Positions 24,223-34,800 of a stretch of 55,800 nt of DNA are shown here, piece after piece. The translations under genes and the position numbers were made by a program. The DNA lies in contig JASGDY010000120.1 of the NCBI GenBank assembly GCA_047606825.1, positions 1-55,800 on the forward strand, read 5' to 3'. Numbering within the stretch: position 1 is the first letter of the stretch; every line of letters begins with the position of its first letter. Origin of the DNA: Rhizosphaericola sp047606825. GTDB taxonomy: Bacteria; Bacteroidota; Bacteroidia; Chitinophagales; Chitinophagaceae. The notes under the pieces are model-generated. The model made no database searches. It worked only from the letters and a program-made list of their open reading frames with translations, and was not told the origin of the DNA.

Positions 24223-27210
24223 TTAAAAATTCAATTGTAATCCAATCGTGTAAATTCTATATGCTGGAAAAGCTGTATAATCCTCCCCTCCGGTTAAGTT
24301 ACTGCTCGATTGCGTATTGACTTCTGGATCCGACCCTTTATATCCAGTGAAAGTTAATAAATTTTGTCCTGTGAAATAAACATTCATATCATAGAGCTTT
24401 TTTATTCTTATGCGATAGGACAACGTTAGGGTCTTCAACCTTACATATGAAGCATTCTCAATAAATCTCGAATTTATTGGGCTGCCATAAGTAGTGTTTA
24501 GATAACCATTCCTAGGAATATCTGTATTTTCATTCGCAGTTGTCCATCTATTCAACGCAGCTATGCCATATGTAGATTCTAAAACTAGGTTAGTTGCGTC
24601 ATACTTGCTATAATCAGCAGCCCCTTGGAAAAATACTATCAAAGACAAGTTGCTATAACTGAAAGTATTTGTCAACCCATAAGTATACCGAGGTGTTGTA
24701 TGCCCGAGAAATGTTCTGTCATCGGAGTCAATGGTTCCATCTGCATTTACATCTATATATTTTGGATCTCCTGCGACAGAGCTAGACTGTGCAGTATAAG
24801 TTTCCCCTGTTTTTATAACACCATCGTATTTGTATCCAAATATAGACCCCAACTCTCTACCTTTAACTAATCTTGTATATTCTATAGCCTGTCCCCCAAA
24901 GGGGGTTGGAATAGTGGAAGAAATATAACTTACACCATATAAATCAAGAGCCTTTTGTTTATTATACGAAATATTAAAATTCGTGTTCCAAGAAAATTTA
25001 TTATTCTTTATATTGTCAGAAGTGATACTAAATTCGATGCCTCTATTTCCTATTTTTCCGGCATTTACTGTCTGAGAAGTAAAGCCATTCCAGTCTCCGA
25101 TGGGGATGTTCATGAGTAAATCTTTGGTCTTTTTTGCATAATAATCAATAGTACCGATAAGTTTATTTCCCAAAAAACCGAAGTCTATACCTATATCCAG
25201 TTGGGCTGTACTTTCCCATCTAAGTTCTGGATTAGACAACTGCGATGGCACAATGCCTGACGCAATTGTTGAACCGTCCAATGTTGCACTATAATTAGAA
25301 TAGATGGTTTCATATAAGTAATCACTTATTCTGTCATTACCAGTTATCCCATAACTCGCTCTTAATTTAAGGTTGGAAAGACTCGTAATATTTTTCATGA
25401 AATCTTCATCTCCAATCTGCCAGGCCAAGGAACCAGAGGGAAAAGTACCATACTTATGGTTACTACCAAAACGGGAGGAGCCGTCTCTTCTTATTGTAAA
25501 AGTTGCCAAGTACTTATCTTTAAATCCATAGTTGAACCTGCCATAGGCCGATGCAATCCTAGCATTTACCTTGGAAGAAGTAGAAGATACATAACTACTG
25601 CCGCCACCCATATTATTATATAAGTATGCATCAGTACTAAACCCCTCCATCTCTAAAGAACTTTTGTCTGTTAAATCATTTTGATAAGAGACTCCTGCTA
25701 CTGCATTCACATTATGTTGCTTAAAACCTCTCTTAAATGTCACGTATGCCTCAACGAGATTGCGTGTTGTCGTGTTATGAGACAAAGTCGCATCTCCATC
25801 GACTTTTTCGCCCTCAGACAATGTTCTTGGAATATACGAACCCGTTTTTTGGGCATAGTATTCACTACCTCCATCTACATGCAAAGAAAGCCCATTGAGA
25901 AAACTATATTCGGCATAGGCATTAACAAGCACTTTGGTTCCAAAATTATCATATGTCGGTTCCAACAGCCAAGCAATTGGGTTATCTTTACCGTTGTATC
26001 TATAATATGAGCCATCCTCGTCTTTTACTGGAACAGCAGGCGAATAAGAGATAATATTATACATGACATTAGACTCTACGATAGAACCAGTATAATTATG
26101 ATATTGAGAATAGGTTTTGGCGCCATAGGTATTCGCCCCGATTTGGAACTTGTCAGACACTTTATGATCTATATTCAGACGAAAGGAATAACGGTTATAG
26201 TCACTTTTTTTAAGCACACCATTTTGCTTAAAATAATTTGCAGAAAAACTAATTTTGGTTTTATTATTACCCCCCCTGACACTTAAGTTATGGCTTTGCA
26301 CATTCGAATTCGTAGTCGCCAAATCAAACCAGTCAGTAGTGGTTGCCGCAGCAATCTCATCTGATGTCCATATATCGGAACTACCCTCTTCCTCTGATTT
26401 AGCATTATCAATCTCCATTGCTTGTAGCCCTGTCATCTTTTTGTATATGTTTTTTACAATCTGCGCCCCATAATATCCATCGTACTGAACTATGCTTTTG
26501 TTAGCAGTGCCTCGTTTTGTGGTTATTATAATGACACCATTGGCACCTCTTGCTCCATAAATAGCTGCGGCAGAGGCATCCTTAAGAATCTCAACACTAG
26601 CGATATCGTTAGGATTGATATCCAAACCTGTTTCCGACGGAAAGCCATCAATGACGTACAGTGGATTATTAGATGCATTAATAGAATTGCCGCCTCTAAT
26701 TGTAATGGTCGTAGAACCTCCCGGCTCCGAGCTAGCCTGCATGATTTGTACACCAGATGCTTTCCCCTGAATAGCTTGCGCCGCATTGGTAGTAACTCCG
26801 CCTAAGTTCATATTATCGCTATTTACAGAACTAATCGCACCTGTAAGGTCTTTTTTCTTTTGCGCTCCATAGCCAACCACAACAACTTCATTCAACGCTC
26901 TTTCTTTAACATCGGGTATGAGATAAACATTCAAAACAGAATCTAAACCTATAGCTATTGTTTGGGCAATATAGCCTATAGAAAGGAATGACAGAGAATC
27001 TGAACTTCCATAGATGTGGATAGTAAAATTTCCATTATCATCGGACGACGCCATTGTTGCACTTCCTTTTAGTCTTATGGTGGCACCAGAGACAGGAAGT
27101 CCCAATGTGTCCCGGACGACCCCCTTCACTTCTTTGCGATTCTGAGCATTTAAAGATCCTATGTTAAGCAATAGACCAAGAGCAAGCAAAGCTTGTTGTC
27201 GTTTTCCCAT
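24223..27210 (-). CDS. SusC/RagA-type TonB-dependent outer-membrane receptor (pair 1)
   Basis: 995 residues. Signal peptide (ALLALGLLLNIGSLNAQ), carboxypeptidase-regulatory-like domain (~25-105), TonB box region NEVVVVGYGAQKKKDLTGAI, plug domain with ASVEILKDASAAAIYGARGANGVIIITTKRG, then a 22-strand barrel ending YRIYTIGLQLNF. It imports oligosaccharides through the outer membrane with TonB energy. It is the first gene of the minus-strand run susC-susD-ASST-chrA-sulfotransferase-cysQ-GH2-GH29. The ~290 bp upstream (27211-27504) contains AT-rich repeats of GATTATCAAT but no regulator gene. Confidence 0.96.
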   Translation of the reverse strand: MGKRQQALLALGLLLNIGSLNAQNRKEVKGVVRDTLGLPVSGATIRLKGSATMASSDDNGNFTIHIYGSSDSLSFLSIGYIAQTIAIGLDSVLNVYLIPDVKERALNEVVVVGYGAQKKKDLTGAISSVNSDNMNLGGVTTNAAQAIQGKASGVQIMQASSEPGGSTTITIRGGNSINASNNPLYVIDGFPSETGLDINPNDIASVEILKDASAAAIYGARGANGVIIITTKRGTANKSIVQYDGYYGAQIVKNIYKKMTGLQAMEIDNAKSEEEGSSDIWTSDEIAAATTTDWFDLATTNSNVQSHNLSVRGGNNKTKISFSANYFKQNGVLKKSDYNRYSFRLNIDHKVSDKFQIGANTYGAKTYSQYHNYTGSIVESNVMYNIISYSPAVPVKDEDGSYYRYNGKDNPIAWLLEPTYDNFGTKVLVNAYAEYSFLNGLSLHVDGGSEYYAQKTGSYIPRTLSEGEKVDGDATLSHNTTTRNLVEAYVTFKRGFKQHNVNAVAGVSYQNDLTDKSSLEMEGFSTDAYLYNNMGGGSSYVSSTSSKVNARIASAYGRFNYGFKDKYLATFTIRRDGSSRFGSNHKYGTFPSGSLAWQIGDEDFMKNITSLSNLKLRASYGITGNDRISDYLYETIYSNYSATLDGSTIASGIVPSQLSNPELRWESTAQLDIGIDFGFLGNKLIGTIDYYAKKTKDLLMNIPIGDWNGFTSQTVNAGKIGNRGIEFSITSDNIKNNKFSWNTNFNISYNKQKALDLYGVSYISSTIPTPFGGQAIEYTRLVKGRELGSIFGYKYDGVIKTGETYTAQSSSVAGDPKYIDVNADGTIDSDDRTFLGHTTPRYTYGLTNTFSYSNLSLIVFFQGAADYSKYDATNLVLESTYGIAALNRWTTANENTDIPRNGYLNTTYGSPINSRFIENASYVRLKTLTLSYRIRIKKLYDMNVYFTGQNLLTFTGYKGSDPEVNTQSSSNLTGGEDYTAFPAYRIYTIGLQLNF

Positions 27211-27473
27211 ATTATTTATTATTTTATTGATATTGAATAATTTAAAGAATAATCAAACTTCCTCATAAACTCACCACTACATTACAATTTATTATCAATA
27301 TTACAACTATTTCTTAACGATTACGATTTCCCCCATTCCATAGAAAGTGATAATTAATTGATTATCAATACACACAATCGTTTGCATAAATTACCATTTA
27401 TCTTATCTCAAAGTAGTTTTGACATGGCTAGACAAGAAAAGTACTGAAATATGTACAGTTATTAATAAAAGCA

Positions 27474-28231
27474 TAATTTAGTTCTTATTTTGTATATTTA
27501 CAATATGCAAGAACAAATAAAGGCTCGTAAAAATAAGCAGGCACAAGAAGAAACGAGACTAAGGGTTGTGGATTATCTGCGTAAAGGACTGGGTACGCAG
27601 AAAGCGGCAGCGGAAATTTTTTCAGTTACAGAAAAAGCGGTCAACAAAATTTGGGGCAGGTATAAGCAGGAGGGCAAAAGAGGTCTGTACAGTAAGAACC
27701 GGGGCGCAAGGAGCGGCAAAAAGATAAACGGCAAACAGGCGGGCAGAGGCTATGCACCCAAAGGAGAAACGCCTGTTGTAAAAAGTACAGGGCAACGGTT
27801 TTCCCTGAACATGGTTTCGGCCATCAGCAACAAAGGGCATTTACAGTTTATGGTAATAGAAAAATTCAACGGCGAAGTATTCACAGATTTTCTCAAAAGA
27901 ATGATACGGTATAGCAAAGAGAAAATCTTCCTTATAACCGATGGCCATCCGGCGCATAAAACCAGGAAGCTACTGGCATGGCTAGAAGATAACAAAAACA
28001 GGGTTGAAGTATTTTTTATTCCGCCGTACCGAATTGAATGCGCAGGAATATTTGAACCAGGATGTAAAGACCAACATCATCGGTAAGAAACGCCCTATCA
28101 ACAAGGCTCAAATGCGCACCGACGTTGAGGATTTTATGAACAAGCGCAAAAATAACAGAAAGCAGGTGCAAAAATATTTTCATGCAAAGCACGTCAGATA
28201 TGCAGCGTAGAAGATATATAAGAATAAATTA
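27474..28231. mobile_element. IS630-family insertion sequence, defective
   Basis: A remnant of an IS630-like element. Candidate terminal inverted repeats are TAATTTAGTTCTTAT (27474-27488) and its imperfect complement at 28218-28231. The transposase between them is internally deleted and frameshifted. It separates the two SusCD operons. Confidence 0.6.
27505..28210 (+). pseudogene. IS630-family transposase, deleted and frameshifted
   Basis: The N-terminal helix-turn-helix is readable (DYLRKGLGTQKAAAEIF, then VNKIWGRYKQEGKRGLYSK). The sequence then jumps at about 27735, after GKKINGK, straight into the catalytic core AGRGYAPKGETPVVKSTGQR. The region carrying the first catalytic Asp is missing. 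The second DDE block FLITDGHPAHKTRKL is present. A frameshift at about 28020-28040 moves the third block, LNAQEYLNQDVK with the catalytic Glu region, to another frame that ends at 28210. It cannot make an active enzyme. The ATG at 27505 is preferred over the TTG at 27490. Confidence 0.85.
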
Positions 28232-28328
28232 CTAAACGATTAATAAGCATAAAGAGAAAGTGATAGAAAAGAAGATTACGACCATCAAAGTACAACATGC
28301 AGGTTGCCAGAAAAGGGTTAATAAATCA

Positions 28329-28369
28329 TTATAGCTTGATTGTCACATATGTTGACAATCAAGCTATAA
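28329..28369 (-). terminator. perfect 17-bp hairpin downstream of the fasciclin/DUF5007 operon
   Basis: Arms of 17 bp (TTATAGCTTGATTGTCA and its complement) with a 7-base loop. It starts 21 bases after the DUF5007 stop on the minus strand. The T tract is weak, so termination or mRNA 3'-end stabilisation are both possible. Confidence 0.65.
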
Positions 28370-28389
28370 CATCCAAATCTTATCTTCAA

Positions 28390-29472
28390 TTATTGATGTG
28401 TTGCGTTTAGCAATTGTATTGTCAATTCATAAGAACCTGGGACTTGTATACGTATAGGAATCCTGAACGAGAAATCATATAAGCCATCAGTATATGTCCC
28501 TAAATAATGAGAGTCGCTAGTTCCTTGATAATAATTTCCTTCAGTATTGGACGACCATGTCGAGGTACTGTCAATATGCACGTATTCAGTAGGTATCCGA
28601 TAATACATGTTGTAACCATTACCTAAAGAGGATATTGGAAATGGAACCAAAGGAAACTTAATAGACAGTGTACCAGAATCGCTTTCTTCGTATGTATCAG
28701 GTGAATAGTCTTCAAAGTTCTGTAGATAAACAGGATCTGGATCGATTCCGGAGTTGGGTCTTTTCATGACTTCGCCATCTTTGACACTAAATACTGTTCC
28801 ATTTTTGTCAAGGACTTTCAGAATGAATACGTTAGGCGTATCCGCAAATCGACTAATTGTCTCTACCACGAAAGGGTTGTTACTTCCATTAAATAGAGTT
28901 CCGTAGCTGCTTGCTGTATTTGCATACAACAAAGAAAGGCTATAAGAGCCCGTTTCCGGAGACGTTTCAACTGGTCTTCCATCAGCCATGACAATAGTAA
29001 TTGCGCTGTCCAACGCAACTGTTCCAACCACATTGGACACGGCCAAGTCCATGATATAGGTGCCAACTGGAATATAGTAGGTTCCACTGTTTGCCTCCAA
29101 TACACCGCTTGTCTGGTTGACAACAATGGGTTCCAGTTCCTCCGTGGCCCTTTTGGCCATAATCAAGGCATAAGTTGTGTCTGTGCTACTGTTGTAGGCA
29201 GCCGTCCAGACGCCGATAGGGTATTTTGTTGAGAACAGCGAATCCACATAGTTGCCGGTGGCAGAATCGCGAACATGCGTCCATGTGATGTTCAGGGGCA
29301 ATGTAGAGCCATCGCTTACCAACGAATTGGAGGTAGCGATGCGTCCTCTTGTTACCGAGAATGTACTAACTGAGTACTGCATCGTCGAACTCAGAAACCC
29401 TTTTTCATATTTGGAGCATCCCCATATTAGACAGGCTAAAATGCATCCGATATAATATACATGCTTTTTCAT
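28390..29472 (-). CDS. DUF5007-like surface lipoprotein
   Basis: 360 residues. Lipobox IWGC at residues ~16-19. The rest is beta-rich with repeated aromatic/Ser/Thr stretches and no catalytic motif. Its layout, with YSVSTFSVTRGRI near the start, TGSYSLSLLYAN in the middle and PGSYELTIQLLNATHQ at the end, fits DUF5007 proteins. These typically follow a SusC-SusD-fasciclin trio. It is probably a surface glycan-binding or structural accessory of the second SusCD system. It is the last gene of that operon: 81 bases after the fasciclin stop, followed by a 17-bp hairpin. The DUF number is from recall of family context. Confidence 0.7.
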   Translation of the reverse strand: MKKHVYYIGCILACLIWGCSKYEKGFLSSTMQYSVSTFSVTRGRIATSNSLVSDGSTLPLNITWTHVRDSATGNYVDSLFSTKYPIGVWTAAYNSSTDTTYALIMAKRATEELEPIVVNQTSGVLEANSGTYYIPVGTYIMDLAVSNVVGTVALDSAITIVMADGRPVETSPETGSYSLSLLYANTASSYGTLFNGSNNPFVVETISRFADTPNVFILKVLDKNGTVFSVKDGEVMKRPNSGIDPDPVYLQNFEDYSPDTYEESDSGTLSIKFPLVPFPISSLGNGYNMYYRIPTEYVHIDSTSTWSSNTEGNYYQGTSDSHYLGTYTDGLYDFSFRIPIRIQVPGSYELTIQLLNATHQ

Positions 29473-29553
29473 TTTTGTATTTTTTGTTTTTTAATTATTC
29501 GTGCCTTATCTGGAAGCACCATTTTCATTCCATCTTATGCTTTCTAGCACAGA

Positions 29554-30261
29554 CTAATCTTTGTCTCCATAGTAAAACAGGGTATGCCCATAAGCTAACA
29601 CATTCACGATACCGTTCTTAGTGGCAATACCGGATGTCTGTACCAGTACTCTTACCCCAACGCTATCAGGCACATCGGCCGCTGTTGTTTCGGAAGTGAC
29701 ATCATAATGGCTCCATAAATGTGTAAAATAGATCACTTGAGGCACACTGGATACAATGCTGTTGTATCCAAGCGTCGTCGACGTAGTATATTCGTATGAC
29801 ACAATTGCGGAGTCTCCTGAAAGAGCTGTAGGATATACGGTTCCAACACTGCTTAAGGAATCATAAGTAAGATAATGCGGGATGAGATACATTAGCAAAG
29901 AATCTTTAATCCCGCCAACATCGTTCCTTAGGTAGTAAAAAAGTGAGTCCATTTGCCATGTACTATACTGATCGATAGTGTTCTGTACGAGAAGTGTCCT
30001 GTCCTCCAAGTAAGTCAGGATGGCTGCGTCTGTCGGCGCAAAAAATGTTGTTCCATCAGCATTGATTTGATCCTTTATGCCCGCAGAATCAATAATCTGT
30101 ACCAAAGTGTCGAACAGGGCATTACTACTTAAAAACTCGTATGTAGTCATGTTTTCGTACATATTCACGTCTGTGACGCTACCTCCTACTATATAGTCCT
30201 TTTTGCAGGCCTGGAAGATGCCGATACATATTAATATGGTATATAATATTTTCGATTTCAT
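29554..30261 (-). CDS. fasciclin-domain lipoprotein
   Basis: About 235 residues from the ATG at 30261, which gives the lipoprotein signal MKSKILYTILICIGIFQAC. An upstream in-frame start would run into susD. The FAS1 domain shows MTTYEFLSSNALFDTLVQII, DGTTFFAPTDAAILTYLED and the later GIVNVLAYGHTLFYYG, matching the H1/H2 boxes of fasciclins. FAS1 domains mediate adhesion and carbohydrate contact. The gene sits between susD (11-base gap) and the DUF5007 gene, a recurrent order in Bacteroidota glycan loci, so it is likely exposed at the surface. Confidence 0.85.
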   Translation of the reverse strand: MKSKILYTILICIGIFQACKKDYIVGGSVTDVNMYENMTTYEFLSSNALFDTLVQIIDSAGIKDQINADGTTFFAPTDAAILTYLEDRTLLVQNTIDQYSTWQMDSLFYYLRNDVGGIKDSLLMYLIPHYLTYDSLSSVGTVYPTALSGDSAIVSYEYTTSTTLGYNSIVSSVPQVIYFTHLWSHYDVTSETTAADVPDSVGVRVLVQTSGIATKNGIVNVLAYGHTLFYYGDKD

Positions 30262-30272
30262 TGGTTTAATTT

Positions 30273-31856
30273 TTATTGGTTTACAGAGTTTGCTGCCCAA
30301 TATGGGTTCTGAGTCAATAGATTGTCATACGGGAATAAAGTGGACATGTCCAATGGCCAGTAATATCCTTTCATGGCTGATGTAACACGCGCCGCAGGAT
30401 AGCCAATAGCCTGCAACCATTCTTGGGTAGCATTAGTCCTGATCAAATCATAAAACCAGGTGCCCTCGCCGGCCAGTTCTCTACCCCTTTCCTGGACAAC
30501 CTCATCAATCATACTATAGGCATCTGTGGGCGTTGTGTACGTATCTATACCTGCACGGACTTCGGTCTGGGCAAGCATGCTCCTTGCTTCATCCAGCCGT
30601 CCCAGATAAGCCAAAGCTTCGGCATCAAGCAGTATGATGTCCGACAACCGAAGCATAACCAAATTATTGTTGATGTACGGGTACGACTGTGTTGATGCGT
30701 CTTGGTATTCAAAGTTCGAATACTTTGTCATCATATAACCTTCAGGATCGTCACCGCTTGATGAAACCTTGGACCATACAGCATTTAATCTGGCATCACT
30801 GTTCCTCAATGTCGTATCACTGTTATACAGTAGCCAATTGAACTGATCGGTAGGGGCAATCCAACAACTGGTCTTGACATTTTCAACAACAGTACCCTTT
30901 AAAAAGGTCGCGAAAAAATAAAATTTTGCTTCTGCCCAGTCGCCACCCGACTTAAAGTTGGGATCATTCTCGTTGTACAACATGGACAGTTCAAAGATAC
31001 TTTCCGGGGAAGACTCTCCATCCCATATATTGGTATACGTCGACATGGGCTCTAAGGAGTAGCCTCCATTGTTTATTACCTGTTGGCAATAGTAGTGCGC
31101 ACTGTCGTAATTGTGCATCCATTCATAGATATGGGCAGTAAGGGCATAGTTGCTACCTTTGTTAGCTGTCACGGCAGCCGTATAATCCCCTCCGGCGTAG
31201 TCCTGATAAGTGGCAGCCTCCTTGAGGTCGGCCAGACAGCTATCCAGTACAATATCTTCATCGGTACGTGCCAGCGCTTCAATATTTCCGTAGTCTACAT
31301 CATTATAGGTATGGCCAACATAAACGGGATCACCCCATACGCGGACCATATAGAAATAAGCATACGCTCTGATAAACAATGCCTGGGCGATATAATTATT
31401 TTTGACCGCTTCGCTTGTAAACAATGAAGTGGACATGTTTGGTACATTCTCCTTAATCAAATTGGCCAAGGCAATTACCTGGTAAAACCGAGACCAGTTT
31501 TGAAGATGATCTTCCCAATAGGGCACATAAGAAAAGTTGAAGGGTGGTGTGTTGTCCGCTGGGAGTCCATATTCTAAAAAGGTATCCCCACCACCGCAGT
31601 CGAACAAGCCCGTTACAAGGTCACCAAATACAAAATGGGAACCCTCATACATATCATAATCGCCTTCACTTCTTACACTCGCCCTAAACTGGCCATACAG
31701 AGCCGATACTGCTTGCTGAACCGCAGACTGAGATGTCCAGAACTCCGCCCCGTAAGTGGAACTTATGGGACCTTTATTTAATTCCTTCTTACAGGAACAA
31801 AGGAACAAAACACCCAATAATATAGGACTTATTGTCCAAATTTTATGCTTATTCAT
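30273..31856 (-). CDS. SusD/RagB-type outer-membrane lipoprotein (pair 2)
   Basis: 527 residues. Lipobox LFLCSC (Cys ~22). SusD signatures: AVQQAVSALYGQFRA, VIALANLIKENVP, ALFIRAYAYFYMVRVWGDPVYV, and the C-terminal YSMIDEVVQERGRELAGEGTWFYDLIRT-type block. It is the surface binding partner of the SusC encoded 18 bases upstream. Sequence is clearly different from the first SusD, so the two systems probably prefer different ligands. Confidence 0.95.
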   Translation of the reverse strand: MNKHKIWTISPILLGVLFLCSCKKELNKGPISSTYGAEFWTSQSAVQQAVSALYGQFRASVRSEGDYDMYEGSHFVFGDLVTGLFDCGGGDTFLEYGLPADNTPPFNFSYVPYWEDHLQNWSRFYQVIALANLIKENVPNMSTSLFTSEAVKNNYIAQALFIRAYAYFYMVRVWGDPVYVGHTYNDVDYGNIEALARTDEDIVLDSCLADLKEAATYQDYAGGDYTAAVTANKGSNYALTAHIYEWMHNYDSAHYYCQQVINNGGYSLEPMSTYTNIWDGESSPESIFELSMLYNENDPNFKSGGDWAEAKFYFFATFLKGTVVENVKTSCWIAPTDQFNWLLYNSDTTLRNSDARLNAVWSKVSSSGDDPEGYMMTKYSNFEYQDASTQSYPYINNNLVMLRLSDIILLDAEALAYLGRLDEARSMLAQTEVRAGIDTYTTPTDAYSMIDEVVQERGRELAGEGTWFYDLIRTNATQEWLQAIGYPAARVTSAMKGYYWPLDMSTLFPYDNLLTQNPYWAANSVNQ

Positions 31857-31874
31857 ATGATAAATGTTTTTAGA

Positions 31875-34800
31875 TTAAAACTGTACTCTAACGCCAAAAG
31901 TATATTTCCGAGGTTGTGGATAAAGTCCCCCAGAGTAGGTGCCTAACTGGTCTACGGCTTCCGGGTCAGGCATCGTATTATGTTTGTTTTTGATAATCAA
32001 TACATTGTCCATCATGGCGTACAGGTTCATGCCCTTGATGCGGAATCTGTCCATGAGTGGTCTAGGTACTTGATAGCCTAACATGACATACTTGACCTTA
32101 AAATAACTGCCATCTACGTTCCACATATCAGTAAATGGCCAAAATTGATAATAATACCCACTAAATGGGTTAATCGCCGGGAAATTGGCTTTATAGTTGG
32201 CGTCTGCGGCAGCTTTTGCCGGCGTCCAGTAATCCAGTCCATCAATATCGGGTAATCGATATTGAGCAAAGTTGGTAATGCTTCCTCCCAGGTTGTTAAA
32301 TTGTTTCTGGGCATACGTATTTATAACAGTCCTCTTCCAAGTATATACACTTGAAATGCTCAATGAGAAATTTTTGTAGGTAAAATCATTTGTAAAACCG
32401 CCAAAAAACTTAGGATTGGGATTTCCACTCGGCACTCTGTCCCCATATTGGTCTCCGTTGTCTTCTCCGACCCATACATCACCATCCCCATTGACATCTT
32501 CCCATATCGGATCTCCGGCTTGGATCGTATGGTATCCTTTATAATAAGTGAGGTAGGTGCCTGTCAGTTTATTGAACGGTATGTCACTTGTATGGTTGTA
32601 GACACCCTTATAGTGCATCTGGAACATTTCATATATCGGCTGCCCTACTTGGAATATTCTGCCGACGCCGTAATAATCGCTAATCATAAAAGTCCTGTTG
32701 TTGTTCGGTAGCTTGGCAATGATATTTTTGTTAAAGGACATGATGAACTGCGTATTCCACTGTATTGCACTCTTAGGGGAAAGGTTTCTGGTGTTTAGCG
32801 TGATGTCAATACCTCTGTTATTTACCCACAGGTCATGTGCATTGAATGTAATATCCGAGTATCCAGTGTAAAAGGGCAAAGTAAAAGTGTAATAATCATC
32901 GTTGGAAATCTTTTCGTATGCATCAACCGTAAGGTTGATCCGTCCATTAAAAAGTAAGGCATCGATACCTATATTTTTCTGTTTGGACCTTGCCCATGTC
33001 AGATTGTCTTTGGTCAATCCATTGGAATAGCTTGGCTGGATGGCCGTAGAGCCATTGTATGTCCCAGATATTGTGTACGAATTGTAAGGGGCGTAAAAGT
33101 CGCTAGACTGATTTCCGCTTATGCCATAACTCGCTCTAATCTTTAGATTAGTGATGACGTCTTTATACTTTTGCATGAATTTCTCCTCGCTTAAAACGTA
33201 TCCGACACCCACAGCAGGAAAATATCCCCATTTGTTGTTGGCACCAAACCGGGAAGAGCCATCTCCCCTATATGTAGCGGAAAGAAGGTATTTACGGTCA
33301 AAATCATACTGTAATTGCCCGAGAATGGACACCAAAGCATCTTTATAATAATAGGAACTCGCACTCAAGTCTGACTGAGGAATACCACTGACGACCTGAA
33401 TGTCGTTGGATGGTACATTGTATCCCGATGCCGAATTGCCCGATGCCACATCACTCGTAAATTGCTGCGACAACACAAATGCCACATTGTGGTCATGTGT
33501 ACCACCACTAGTAAACTTCTTGGATAAATTAAGGTTATTGGCGATGTAGTAAGTACTAAAGGTCCCTCTGTCGGATTCCGCATAGGACTCCTGTACGGTA
33601 CCTCCGTCGGTCAAGGCCGCAATAGCATCAATATTGGAAGGTTCGAAATAGTCCCTATCCGATGTGGTAATATTGGCGGCGCCTTGGAAAGTGTACTTCA
33701 ATTCAGGAAAAATTGTATAGTTCAATGTAAAAGAAGCATTATAGTTATTGTTGATGTTCGAATTTCGCAGCTTGCTTGCCAATCCCGAAATAGACGAAGA
33801 ATCAAATGCCGTCAATAAATAAAATGATGTCGGCTGGGTAGCACCGCTGAATGCGGTATTGTCATCACTGTTATCGTATTTCTGCCCTCTTTTCCTGTCT
33901 CCCCTTGACATGGAAACAATCAATTGACTGTTCAGCTTCTGCGATATTCTAAAATCAAAATTACCTCTTATAGCATACCGCGTATAGCCAAAACGTCTTA
34001 CGATACCGTCTTCATTGTAATAGTTCATACTCAATCGGTAATTAACAGCCTTGGATGCCGCCGATACAGTGGCGTCCACATTATCAATCAAACCTGATTT
34101 GTAGAACAGCCCCTGCCAGTCCGTGGCATTGTTGTAATAAGGATTCAAGCTGTCCGTTAATATCTGTGGGAGACTCTGCAATTGGGCTGCTGTACCGTAC
34201 GCATTAGCAATCTGTAGCTTCAACCTTCTTTCTTCTGCCCCTGTATAGGTCTTGATGAGCTTAGGGCGTTCCGTTGCGCCGACGTATCCATTAAAAACGA
34301 AAGCAGGAATCTCTGATTTTCCTTTTCTGGTTTTAATATAGATAACTCCGTTTGCACCTCGAGAACCCCAGGCGGCTGTGGCCGCAGCGTCCTTTTGCAC
34401 GTCCACGCTTTCTATGTCGTTAATATTTATCCCAGCAAGATAGTTGGTTCCTGTAACGTCAATGGTATTGCTTATATCTTCCGGATTGACAGGAATACCG
34501 TCTATAATATATAAAGGACCGCTCATAGACTGCGCCTGTGCTACATAAGAGTCATCACTAATATTTGTATTGATTTTGGAGTTGCCTCTCACTACCACAG
34601 TTGGTGCCACGCCCGGTTCACCACTCGTTACCTGTACGTTCAGGCCGGCAATCCTGCCTTGCAATAGGTTGTCCACACTAGCGGCTGGGAGGTTTTCTAT
34701 TACGTCCCCAGAAAGTGAGGAAACGGCAGAGGTCATTGTTTTCCTAGACTGGGATTGCACGCCAACTACGACGACATCACTCAAGCCAGTCGATTGAGGT

